From positions 73,646,659 to 73,710,658 of the forward strand of contig CM049313.1 of NCBI GenBank assembly GCA_026874595.1: DNA of 64,000 nt, read 5' to 3'. Shown piece by piece: positions 22,401 through 31,135 of the stretch (its first letter is position 1; every line of letters begins with the position of its first letter). The notes below the pieces were generated by a model. The model saw nothing but the letters and a program-made list of their open reading frames with translations, searched no databases and was not told where the DNA came from. The position numbers and the translations under genes are program-made. This DNA comes from Sipunculus nudus. Lineage: Eukaryota; Annelida; Sipuncula; Golfingiida; Sipunculidae.

Positions 22401-25400
22401 GCTTAATGGAAATGGCCCTCCTACCTGTTTATAGTAAAGTTCTAAATATTTGTTTGCAAAACTAATACTCTGACAAGAATATCATGAAGAAAAACAGTAA
22501 AAGTTTTAAGATAATGTGATGCATACGAAACATTTACAGATGGAGTAGGAAGTTGACAGAATGGACTGATACCTTGATTTCACTTTTAGGGAAATTATGC
22601 ATTTAAGTTTATATTAAACCCTATTTTTCTAGCATATCCACTTTTTCCATTTTGTTGCTTGCCGGAAATCTTCGATTTCGGCAAGCATGTTCGTCAGTTG
22701 CGTATGTTTTGTCGCTTTGTTTGTCACGACTCTCCAGGCCACACTTTTGCATCAATCAACTTGAAACTTACAGGCTTGATTGACAAACCAATTTCTAGGT
22801 GCCCTATTGTTTTTGGTCAACATTGCTCCAAGGTCAAGGGTCAAGGTCACGACAGGTATGGTTAACGGTTTTTGCACTATAACTTCGCCATAAATAGGCT
22901 TATCCACTTCTGCAATAGCTCATTTATTTCGTCATCACCTGACCTTTCTTTTGACATGTAGCTTACTTAAATTTGCCGTTACCATGGTTACATTTTTTGG
23001 GGTGAAATCATGGAATTTCATGATATTTTTCAAATTTGCAGCAATCGCCCTGATTCTGAGATATTTTGTAACATAAGAATATCTCGAAATTGTTTTTTCA
23101 GATTTTGGAAATGGCCGCCAGGGGGCGTTGCAGATGAAAAAACATGAAAAATTGTTTTGGTGCTATACCTCCACAACTATTAAACATTGGGCCATTTCCA
23201 TCACAGCACCTTAAACTAGAGTCCATGGGCTTATTTTTGCGCATAGGTGAAAAAGTGCGCTCTTGCCAGATTTCTCTATTTTTGGGGTAAAACTTTTTTT
23301 GTTTGTTTGTTTGTCACGACTCTCCAGGCCACACTTTTGCATCAATCAACTTGAAACTTACAGGCTTGATTGACAAACCGATTTCTAGGTGCCCTATTGT
23401 TTTTGGTTAACATTGCTCCAAGGTCAAGGGTCAAGGTCACGACAGGTATGGTTAACGGTTTTTGCACTATAACTTCGCCATAAATAGGCTTATCCACTTT
23501 TGCAATAGCTCATTTTTTTATTCATTACCTGGCCTTTCTTTTGACATGTAGCTTACTTAAATTTGCCGTTACCATGGTTACATGTTTTGGGCAAAAATCA
23601 TGGAAATTTGAAATAACACGACCATTTTTTGTAACTTTGTCAATTTTTAAGCTACAGACGTCTGGTTTTGGTCATTATGTACCTTATAGGCAGCTTGACA
23701 TGATAAAACTGAAAGTCTCGCCAAATCTCGCACCATTTCTCGTCAAACGAGAGTCTTCCAGATTTCATTAAATATGACCTACAGGTTGCATTTTTTTAAC
23801 AATGGCTTTGAAATTGATATATTTTGTGTTATTTATAAATATCTCGAATCAGTTTTTCATTTTTTGGAAATAGCCACCAGGGGGCGTGGTACCTGAAACA
23901 CTGTAACATATCATTTTTCTGCAATATCTAAAATAATTTTAAACATGGCACAATTTTTATCGTTGTATCTTAAACTAGGAACATTTGCTTATTCTTCCGC
24001 ACATGTAGCTTTGTGCTGCCGTTACCATGGTTACCAAATTTGTGGGTTAAACTTGACGATCTGAAAATATGCAGTTTTTGGCTTCTATCTCGGTTAATAT
24101 TTATGTTTCAAGGGTCTAGTTTTTTGCATAAGCCTGCTTCCCCTTGGTTCTAAGTCATTCAATTGCAAGTCTCGTCAAATTTCGCTTGGTTTATCGTCAA
24201 ACGAGAAAAAAACGAGATTTCACGGAAATGCTTATAACTCGGCGACTTTTACAGCTACACAGGTCTAGTTTTCGGCATTTCATAACATATGACCAGCTTG
24301 ACACGCCAGAAAAGAAATCAGGCCAAATCTCGCACCATATCTCGTCAAGCGAGAAAAAAACGAGATATCATGGAAATGCTTATAACTAGGCGACTTTTAC
24401 AGCTACTCAGGTCTAGTTTTTGGCATTTGGTAACATTTGGCCAACTTGACATAGTAAAACTGCGATACTTGGCGAAATCTCGCACTATATCTGGTCAATT
24501 GTGGAAAAACTAGATTTCACAGAAATGCATATAAGTCGGCGACTTTCACAGCTAGACAGGTCTAGTTTTTGGCATTCATTAACATTTGGACGGCTTGACA
24601 TGACAAACCTGCAAGACTGGCCAAATCTCGCACCATATCTCGTCAAACGATAAAAAAGGAGATTTCACAGAAATGCTAATAACTCCGCGACTTTTACAGC
24701 TAGACAGAAGTAGTTTTCGCCATTTCATAACATTTAGAGAGTTTGATATGACAAATCTACAAGACTGGCCAAATCCTGCACCATATCTCGTCAAACGAGA
24801 AAACACGAGAGTACACGGAAATGCTTATAACTCGGCGACTTTTACAGCTAGACGGATCCAGTTTTCGCCATTTCGTAACGTTTGGCCGTCTTGACATAAT
24901 AAAACTGCTCGTCTTGCCAAATCTCGTACTATATCTCGTCAAGCGAGAAAAAAAAAAACATGATTTCACGTAAATGCTGATAACACGGCGACTTTTGCAG
25001 CAAGACAGGTCTAGTTTCCGGCATTTTGTAATATTTGACAAACCTGACATGACAAAACTGGAAATCTCGCCAAAGCTCGCACCATTTCCCGTCAAACGAG
25101 AAAACACGAGATTTCATGCAAATGCTTATAACTCAGCGGCTTTTATAGCTAGACAGGTCTAGTTTTCGGCATTTCATATCATTTGGCCAGCTTGACATGA
25201 CAAACCTGAAAACGTCTCACTGCTTCTTGTCAAACGAGATTAACGGGATTTCATGAATAAATTTTGAACTTGGGCCATTTTACACTAGAAAGATATGCAG
25301 CTGTTAAAGGTCAGCATGCATGCATAAATAAACATATTATCCGTTTCTGCTGCCCCCACAATGTTGCTCATTCATATGACTGTTTCTACATGCACTCTCT

Positions 25401-27649
25401 GTCTATCTGTCTGTATCATTTCCATTTCCGGCAAGCGCGTGACCTCTGGTCATCTTGTTTTTATTTTCAAGTTTTACAAATTTTCAATAAAATAATCTAA
25501 AAATATAAGTTAAAATATTATTATTTATCCAGAGTTTAGCTCACATCAGGTCATATTTTGCATACACTTATATTTTATTATTTTTAAATCACATTTGTTT
25601 AAACTGAATTTAAAAGAAAATAATGAAATAACATGGCATTTTCAAGATTATTCTTTGATTCAATTAAACAGTTTTGTGCACTGGAGTTTTCAGTACATGC
25701 TTAATTTTATTCACTGAAATAAAAGATTCAGTAAATTTGATAAAATAAAAACATCTTTTCAAATGAAGTATAAACACTGTTGGTTGAATGAGGGAAAACA
25801 ATAACATTATGCTAATTACTATCTCAGCTATAATTTTTTACTGGAATTAATATTTAATTTCACACCTGGTGAAGTTTTTACTCTTCTGAATTGTTACGAA
25901 GACAAATTGTTCAGGGGAAAATACTGGGCTGATCTGGGATTCGAACCCATAACAGTGCTAATAACTTAAACATTTTCCAACCACTTATCTAGAAAAACAG
26001 GCTTCACTTGCGATACAGTTCGGTCTGCTTTTATGTCAACCCGTAACACACACCCTCTTAAGAGTGTTCCGCTATCAGAACAAGACTAATTATTCCAGGA
26101 GTCACACTTTTGTGAGCTTATTACCGAGGCCACAAGGTTTACTGTCATCCCAGACGAGCCCCCATTTTGTTACAAAGACAAATTGTTCAGGGGAAAATAC
26201 TGGGCTGATCCGGGATTTGAACCCATAACGGTGGTGCACATGTCCAGCATTCCAACTGCTTCGCTAGAAAAGCAGGCTTCACTAGTGAGACAGTTCGGTC
26301 GACTTTTATGTCATCCCGTAACAGAATAAAGGAATTCCTTATCTGATGAACCTCCTCACTTTCATAGCAATGCACCACTTTGTGGACACAATATAATGAG
26401 CACTTTAATAATTGTAACCCTGGTGGTACAATACAAAATCTAAAATGTAGCAATAGTTTAGAATAAGAATAAATCTAATACACAAAATTATAACATTCAT
26501 CTAGTATATGCAACATCCGGAGGGGGGGTGCAGGGCTGAGGGGAAGCCTGCAAAGCTGAGACAAGGTAAGCTGCCTTGAGTGGGTTACACACCACAGGTT
26601 TACTAGGTGGGCTTTATGTATACAACACTTGACATGGCGTTTGAAAACTTGTATATAAGCTACTCTTTTCAACCAATTCATCGAAAAATTCAGATTTTAA
26701 AAGATTAAAACCCTATTTTATATAAGCTGTGAAAATTAATTCAACAGTGCTTACAGGAAAAAACTTGCTATGGCCAAAATTTAAGGTATTGATTTTTTAT
26801 TTATGCTAATAACTTAAAACATTTTCAAAATTTAAATCTAATTTTGTGTATACCATTGAATCTTGATTAAATAAAGTTATATCCCTGAAAAAACTTGAAA
26901 AGTTTTTAGCTTCAAAAATTATCATGTTACGTGAGTAAATATATCTTTCCTGAATTTTTACAAAGTGCATTCTGTTTGGGCCCATAACTTATATTAATAT
27001 AAAATAATATAAAATATGTAATAATAACCCAATTTGTGCCATGTACATAGGAAATAATTAGGGGGAATATTTATGGTAAATATGAAGAAAAACAGATAAA
27101 TAGTTTTGGTATAAGGCAGTCTTCAAGTGTGATGAGGGTTTTAATAAAAAATTGATGTTTTTGCTTAATTTCTTGAAGGAACAAAGTCCACGTGACCCAA
27201 ATATTTCTTTGGTAGGAGATCTTGGGGACATTTAACAACAGTAAGCCAAATTTTCAGTTGGATTTAGTACGTCTAACGGTTTCAAAAGGAGGTGCCAGTC
27301 TAACAGACAGACGGCCGGACAATGGACCATGACTACAGCTCAGATGACTTATAGCCATCTGAACTAAAAATGAAAAAAAAATTGAAAAAATTAATACTTT
27401 AGAGTTATATTATCAATGCCACGGTGTAATGACCACTGGCACTGATGTATATCGAGGGGGGGGGGGTCCGTACCCAACTGCAACTTGTTTAAAGCGATTG
27501 ACTGGGCGAACAATAATTTGTTCCCAAGCTGATATTATCTGATCTTCCAGTTCATCTTCTGATGGTGACAGTAATGCACTCTGCCATCTTGAATACAGAT
27601 AAGCGACAAGCACTGCTGTGGCGGCCAAAGCAACTTTCTTCAGTACCAT
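13387..27649 (-). CDS. ADPGK: ADP-dependent glucokinase, 5' coding exons 1-3 (partial gene)
   Basis: Animal ADPGK phosphorylates glucose using ADP, giving glucose-6-phosphate and AMP; the mammalian enzyme is ER-associated. Joined exons 27649-27474, 21546-21321 and 13452-13387 give 156 codons. They align with vertebrate ADPGK from the hydrophobic N-terminus through IIVRPVNRF..VAVG, TNACVDL, LLKALGL and the WFIGGNAGLMAQK segment. NACVDL and GGNA belong to the substrate-binding part of the ribokinase-like fold. All junctions are GT-AG and keep the frame. Intron 1 is 5.9 kb and intron 2 is 7.9 kb. The next conserved segment (LLCGPVG in relatives) was not found further left. The remaining exons are therefore probably outside the window, and the Gypsy element may lie in intron 3. 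Confidence 0.93.
13453..14439 (-). other. ADPGK intron 2, unique-looking part
   Basis: No exon or clear repeat seen. AT-rich intronic sequence with scattered short motifs. Confidence 0.4.
14440..15400. repeat. Tandem repeat rich in nuclear-receptor half-sites (AGGTCA)
   Basis: A unit of roughly 145 bp recurs about six to seven times, partly as alternating pairs. Each unit carries TGACCTTGACCTTTGACCT or a variant (near 14541, 14690, 14831, 15047, 15190 and 15334). Its reverse strand reads AGGTCAAAGGTCAAGGTCA, a DR1 pair plus an extended TCAAGGTCA half-site. A 61-bp internal duplication (AACTATATGTGCAAGATGAA at 14908 and 14969) lengthens one unit. Related single copies follow at 15486 and 15806. 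It lies inside ADPGK intron 2. Confidence 0.8.
15401..17260. repeat. Diverged repeat copies and non-coding intron
   Basis: 15480-15530 and 15800-15850 are diverged copies of the AGGTCA repeat in opposite orientation (AAGGTCAAGGCCACTCTCATAG type). The rest, including 15920-17260, shows no recognisable gene. A GGCGGCGGCGGG patch lies near 15958. Confidence 0.45.
17328..17482 (+). pseudogene. Cysteine-rich (CxC) protein fragment, probably transposon-derived
   Basis: A short plus-strand frame encodes ESLAFETLKEVIRCNC followed by CSTIRCKCKNNHIACS. This spacing of paired cysteines resembles the CxC segment of large invertebrate transposon-associated hypothetical proteins. Only this piece is visible and the frame ends soon after. 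It lies antisense in ADPGK intron 2. The family assignment is tentative. Confidence 0.35.
17545..18490. other. ADPGK intron 2, no gene seen
   Basis: AT-rich. A short minus-strand frame (18124-18453) has no recognisable similarity. Confidence 0.4.
18494..18784 (-). pseudogene. LINE endonuclease fragment
   Basis: The minus-strand frame reads LLSCQQLINMSTTDHGNGID, then LMFTN and WSDHKVLFATI. This is the C-terminal signature of apurinic-like (exo/endonuclease/phosphatase) endonucleases of non-LTR retrotransposons, where (L/I)DL(I/V/M)FTN and SDH are characteristic. Decayed relatives occur on the plus strand at 57260-57500 and 62570-62800. It sits in ADPGK intron 2 about 1.4 kb from the hairpin end of repeat copy A3. 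Confidence 0.65.
19200..20215 (+). repeat. Dispersed hairpin-ended repeat, copy A3 (partial)
   Basis: It shares with A1 the CACAACATGGCATCT block (19280), a G tract (19436-19449), a TGTGAAAAT..AAATC(A/C)GCAGTGCTTAC block and the terminal hairpin 20186-20214 followed by AAAAAT. It is shorter and more diverged than A1. Confidence 0.7.
20216..21320. other. ADPGK intron 2, no gene seen
   Basis: Non-coding. I found no recognisable exon or structured repeat here up to the ADPGK exon 2 donor. Confidence 0.4.
21321..21546 (-). CDS. ADPGK: ADPGK exon 2
   Basis: 226 bp, acceptor CTTTCTATAG|G and donor GAG|GTAATA. It encodes TNACVDLIVRGTELLKALGL and a following charged helix ending in LKRAE. It completes the split glycine of exon 1 and ends in phase 0. 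Confidence 0.93.
22340..22652 (+). repeat. Dispersed hairpin-ended repeat, copy A2, left part
   Basis: Matches A1 at about 541-820 (GTAATGTTTTTCAT, ACTAATACTCTGACAAGA, CATTTAAGTTTATAT) and breaks at CCACTTTTTCCATTTT, where the 2.8-kb element is inserted. The copy resumes at about 25456. Confidence 0.75.
22653..25455. mobile_element. Nested 2.8-kb repeat-rich insertion with inverted ends
   Basis: This segment interrupts repeat copy A2 and is absent from A1. GCTTGCCGGAAAT at 22657-22669 is exactly inverted at 25424-25436 (ATTTCCGGCAAGC). The left end also folds into a hairpin (22656-22687). Inside are a direct duplication of about 260 bp (from 22721 and 23311, offset 590) and a tandem array (24130-25240). 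It has no transposase gene and is probably non-autonomous. Exact borders are uncertain by about 10 bp. Confidence 0.7.
24130..25240. repeat. Tandem array, 148-150-bp unit with palindrome
   Basis: The block GGCGACTTTTACAGCTA recurs near 24241, 24389, 24538, 24686, 24835, 24986 and 25135. Each unit also holds a palindrome of type TCTCGTCAAACGAGA (6-bp arms, 3-bp loop) and a GGCATTTCATAACATTTGG block. Short open frames across it in several phases are by-products. Confidence 0.85.
25892..26048 (-). repeat. TRIM-like element terminal repeat (3' LTR on minus strand)
   Basis: Contains a perfect B box (GGGTTCGAATCCC on the minus strand, 25948-25936). The part that should hold the A box is replaced by a patch (25957-25977) matching nearby repeat sequence at 26805-26826. 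Confidence 0.8.
26168..26323 (-). repeat. TRIM-like element terminal repeat (5' LTR on minus strand)
   Basis: On the minus strand it has an A-box-like TAGCGAAGCAGTTGG starting at 26266 and a B-box-like GGGTTCAAATCCC at 26224-26212. The roughly 42-nt start-to-start spacing is tRNA-like. The acceptor arms do not pair, so this is tRNA-derived rather than a tRNA gene. Confidence 0.8.
27474..27649 (-). CDS. ADPGK: ADPGK exon 1 (coding part)
   Basis: It starts at the ATG at 27649 in good context (GCAACATGG). The longer open frame upstream begins with GTG, not ATG. Residues 4-20 are hydrophobic (VALAATAVLVAYLYS), fitting an N-terminal membrane or signal segment. Residues 45-52, IIVRPVNR, match the conserved start of the kinase domain. 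The donor is GG|GTACGG at 27473, splitting a glycine codon after two bases. The frame runs on past the donor into a poly-G-containing intron. Confidence 0.9.
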
Positions 27650-28073
27650 GTTGCCACCACCGATTGGTCCAGGTTTGTTTTGAGGTCTCCCCCGGAAGCG
27701 CCTACTCACACACCCACGAAAGTTGTTATATCCGCCATGGTCAAGGTTGTTATTTCAAATAGTCACTCAGTCAGTTTCATTCTAACATGATTAAATACGT
27801 CTCTAAACATTTATCTACCCATATCTACACTTAAATTACTTAAACAGTTTCACAGTTGAGCGAATATGGAATTTCGATCGATTTCATCTGTCTGGCCACA
27901 GCGAAAGGATACGGGATCAAAGGGTAAGGTGCACCCGGTATATAGTACGACACATGTGCACGTTGTCTATTGACATTTGGTCAACTGACATTGATAACTT
28001 GCTTTTGATATTTAGGTCCCGGGAAGTATGTGATGCATGTGTAATCACGGTCATTATAAGATCAGTATTAAAC
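27650..28073. promoter_or_regulatory. Candidate bidirectional promoter of ADPGK and metaxin
   Basis: These 424 bp separate the two divergent start codons. Minus-strand CCATGGCGGAT (near 27740) resembles a YY1-type element typical of housekeeping 5' ends. A plus-strand donor-like AAGG|GTAAGG (27925) and acceptor-like ATATTTAG|G (28015) might mark a 5' UTR intron of metaxin. No TATA box is obvious. Transcription start sites cannot be read from sequence alone. Confidence 0.6.
27706..27738 (-). other. Possible upstream ORF in ADPGK 5' leader
   Basis: ATG in strong context (GACCATGG) followed by nine codons and TGA, 57 bp upstream of the ADPGK start codon. It matters only if transcription starts upstream of 27738. 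Confidence 0.4.
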
Positions 28074-28142
28074 ATGGAGCTCTGTGTGGGCCAAGGTGAC
28101 TTCGGGCTGCCTTCCCTGGACTGTGACAGCCTTGCAGTTTTG
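28074..28142 (+). CDS. MTX: Metaxin exon 1
   Basis: 23 codons starting at an ATG with A at -3 and G at +4. It encodes MELC...GLPSLDCDSLAVL, the conserved metaxin N-terminus. Donor TTG|GTGAGG, phase 0. Confidence 0.93.
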
Positions 28143-30862
28143 GTGAGGGGTTTTCATGGCATTGGATTGTGAATACTGGCAATTAATAGGCAATACTACT
28201 ATACTGGTAATATTGACCAGTTGACTGATAACCAGTCCAATAAAAACGTTTATTTCAATAAAAATGTAATGGTTATAACTTAATTATATTTTTTGGTATA
28301 GATCATTATTTATAATATCCACATTGGTCACTCTGAGTCTTAAGTCATAATTATAAACTAATGTTATTCTTGCCTCATGGTAATTATATTAAAGTTGTTC
28401 ATATAAACACTTTTAATTTTATTTCTAATATTGGTCATAGACTCATACTGTTGAGTCTTGGATTACATGAATAAGTTTTTATTACATTTAGTCATTTATA
28501 TGATTAACAGGCTTATAAATATCGACTGTTGTCTACAGAATTTAGACCTGGGGTTAATTCTAAATTGAATTAGAATTGAAGGGAAAATTGAATGAACTGA
28601 AAAAAAATGAAATATATGTAATTGAATTGGAATTGATTCAATTGAAGTGAGATTGCAAAGTACATCCCATAAATTCAGTGAAATTTGATGGCACATAAGT
28701 GCTCATTCCAGCACCAAGTTTTTTTTTACCTTGATATTGTTAATAGGGGATATAACAGTGATCACCCCTCCCTCCCCCCAATGATTATGAGAACTTAAAT
28801 GTTTTTGAACATCTAAAAAGGCATATTTGCATATATATTAATTGCACTAAATAATAATGGACAATAATTTGAAATCCAAATAGAGCTTTATCTGAATTTA
28901 CACAGATTTACCAGATCTTATGATAATATCCCAGTTAAAGTAAAACTAGTTAAACCCGTCTGGCTGCAATGCCTTGCCACATGAAATAGTACAACTTATA
29001 TAATAACTAATATATTTAATTTAGTTTTGGAGCAAATTAAAACAATTCTAAACTGTGATTAATCTTTTGCAAAATTAAAAGAACGACTGTGTTAATAGTC
29101 ATTGCACAACAAAAGAATATATTCAAATTATTGCAACTGTTTGAATTGTGAATTTAATTTGAATTGAATAAAAATTATTTGAATTGAATTTGAATTCATA
29201 TTTTCCTCTAACACATTGAATTGGAATAATAATAATAAGTTTCATAAAGTTCTTGAATTGGTATTGAATTCAAATTGAAAATTATGAATTGACCTAAGGT
29301 CAGCTACAGATCTTAAATTACTCTAGATGTTAATTAAAACATCCAAATTTATATTGATATTCATATCATTAGTCTGTTATAAGTTACTGATTATGAATTG
29401 AATATTTTATGCCTCCACTTCTGAAAAGCATCAATCCAAATTTCCATTGAATACAAACTGTACATATCAGTATATTATAAATTGGACTAGTGATAAAGAT
29501 TTGAAGTTAAATCACTGGTGAAATAATTATTCACAGACATAATATATACATTATATATATATACACACAAAAAAAAGACATGCACATGCAATAAATGTAT
29601 GTTAGGAGTATGTGAATTTGCTTTTACAAGTTAATAATAAATTTGAATAAAAACATTTTATTTGATTAACTAGATTGTAAAATGCTTAGAGTGAAATCTG
29701 TCTGAAAGATCACATACCTATTAAGACCACCTTTCTATAAAGGCCAACCTTGAATAAACCATAAGCATTATTTATAAATGATCTGTCTAATATAATACAA
29801 CCACCTTTTTGAATAAGACCAATTTGACCAGTCCAATTCTTATGACATATATATTCTAGTGTAGACAATAAGTGTAGAGTAAACACTTGTAGAGTCTTTT
29901 GACAACTGAAATGTACAATGATGCGATTTTTTAAACATTTTCAGTCATACTGCAAGTTTTCTGATGTCCCGGTGACAGTTCACAAGTTCAAATCTTCATG
30001 GAGGTCACCAATAGGTAAAGAATTTTTTTTCTCCCAAAATTAATTTCTTTGAAAATAACATATGGTAGAATATCAAATAATATGTAAGAGAACTACAGTA
30101 AAAGCCACCCTGCTATCTCAGCAACCCAGGTAAGACAACCACTGTGGCTGGTCCTTCAAGTGGATGTGTTAGATTTCACTGTGTTATACCTACCCATGTT
30201 CTAAAATATGAAAAAGCATTAATGTTCACTTATTATTTGGACATTCAATCCACTGAATACATAATTTCATATATGGAAGCTGTTAGATAGACATGAAAAA
30301 AATGTTTGTATTATAATATGGGATATCACCAATTTGATGAAGTTTCTTGTTTCTCTGACAGACGCCTTCAGTCCAGTGTGGTATATTTTGTTGGTATCAC
30401 TATATATATGTGTGTGTGTTGATATCAGTGTGTTTTTACAGGTAAATTTCCTGTTCTAAAAGAAGATGGTGTTGAAAAGACAAGTGTTTCTTCCATAATT
30501 CATTACCTTAGGCAAAAGGTATGTTTTGTACAATATTTTAATGTCTCTCATGTAAATTACAAAATAGTACAAACTTTCAGAGTATGACATTTTTATTGCA
30601 GGTTTGTAAAGATAGTAAACTAAGCCTTTGTAACAATTTTGTATGTTGGTAATTATTTCTTTTTAAAGTTAAGTTAGGTTGGAATACTATAATACTTAAT
30701 TAGCTGTGCTTCATTGGATTATGATTGATTGAGTTTTATTTTAAGTGTCACTAAAATATCAAAAACATTTATAACTTATGTGGCTACCTGCAAGATTATG
30801 AAAATAAATATTTATACTCCAAAGAACTGTTTCATTTCTTAAAACTGATAAATTGAAAATTG

Positions 30863-30924
<62 letters not shown>

Positions 30925-31066
30925 TGAAACTTTGTTGCATGGAACTTGCTTAAGTCGAAAACCCTTCTTATGTCGAAGTTACAGGCTCGATATTCAGAAC
31001 AACTCTAGTTAAACCAAATAAAACCCGCTTGTGTCGAAGTTTCTGAGGGTACCTTTTCACTGTGTA

Positions 31067-31135
<69 letters not shown>

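Larger units (their letters stand above)
25892..26323 (-). mobile_element. LTR miniature element (TRIM-like) with tRNA-like terminal repeats
   Basis: A 432-bp element with two direct terminal repeats (25892-26048, 157 bp; 26168-26323, 156 bp). Each is bounded by TGTTAC and GTAACA, and a 4-bp target duplication GAAT (25888-25891, 26324-26327) flanks the whole. The uninterrupted paralogous site in A1 (about 1376-1400) confirms the insertion. On the minus strand, three bases after the first terminal repeat, lies TGGGGGCTCGTCTGGGAT (26164-26147). It matches the tRNA-Pro primer-binding site used by some retroviruses at 17 of 18 positions. A weak purine tract, AAGAGGGTGTG, precedes the other repeat. 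Only about 120 bp lie between the repeats, with no coding capacity. The terminal repeats contain A-box- and B-box-like pol III sequences on the same strand. Confidence 0.85.
25456..27372 (+). repeat. Dispersed hairpin-ended repeat, copy A2, right part
   Basis: Resumes the A1 alignment (AAATATAAGTTAAAATATTA, AACATGGCAT, TTTTACTCTTCTGAA). It is interrupted by the LTR miniature element at 25892-26323 and ends in the hairpin 27337-27365 followed by AAAAATG. It lies in ADPGK intron 1. Confidence 0.75.

Noticed and set aside
24144-25162. Several short open frames on both strands
   Set aside because: All derive from the 150-bp tandem unit and repeat the same peptide text in different phases.
25936-25948. 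tRNA gene, from the GGTTCGAATCC match
   Set aside because: No cloverleaf with a paired acceptor stem forms. The match is part of the LTR miniature element's terminal repeat.
27413-27709. ADPGK start at 27709
   Set aside because: The codon there is GTG. The first in-frame ATG is at 27649 with good context, and the frame beyond 27474 is intron after a GTACGG donor.
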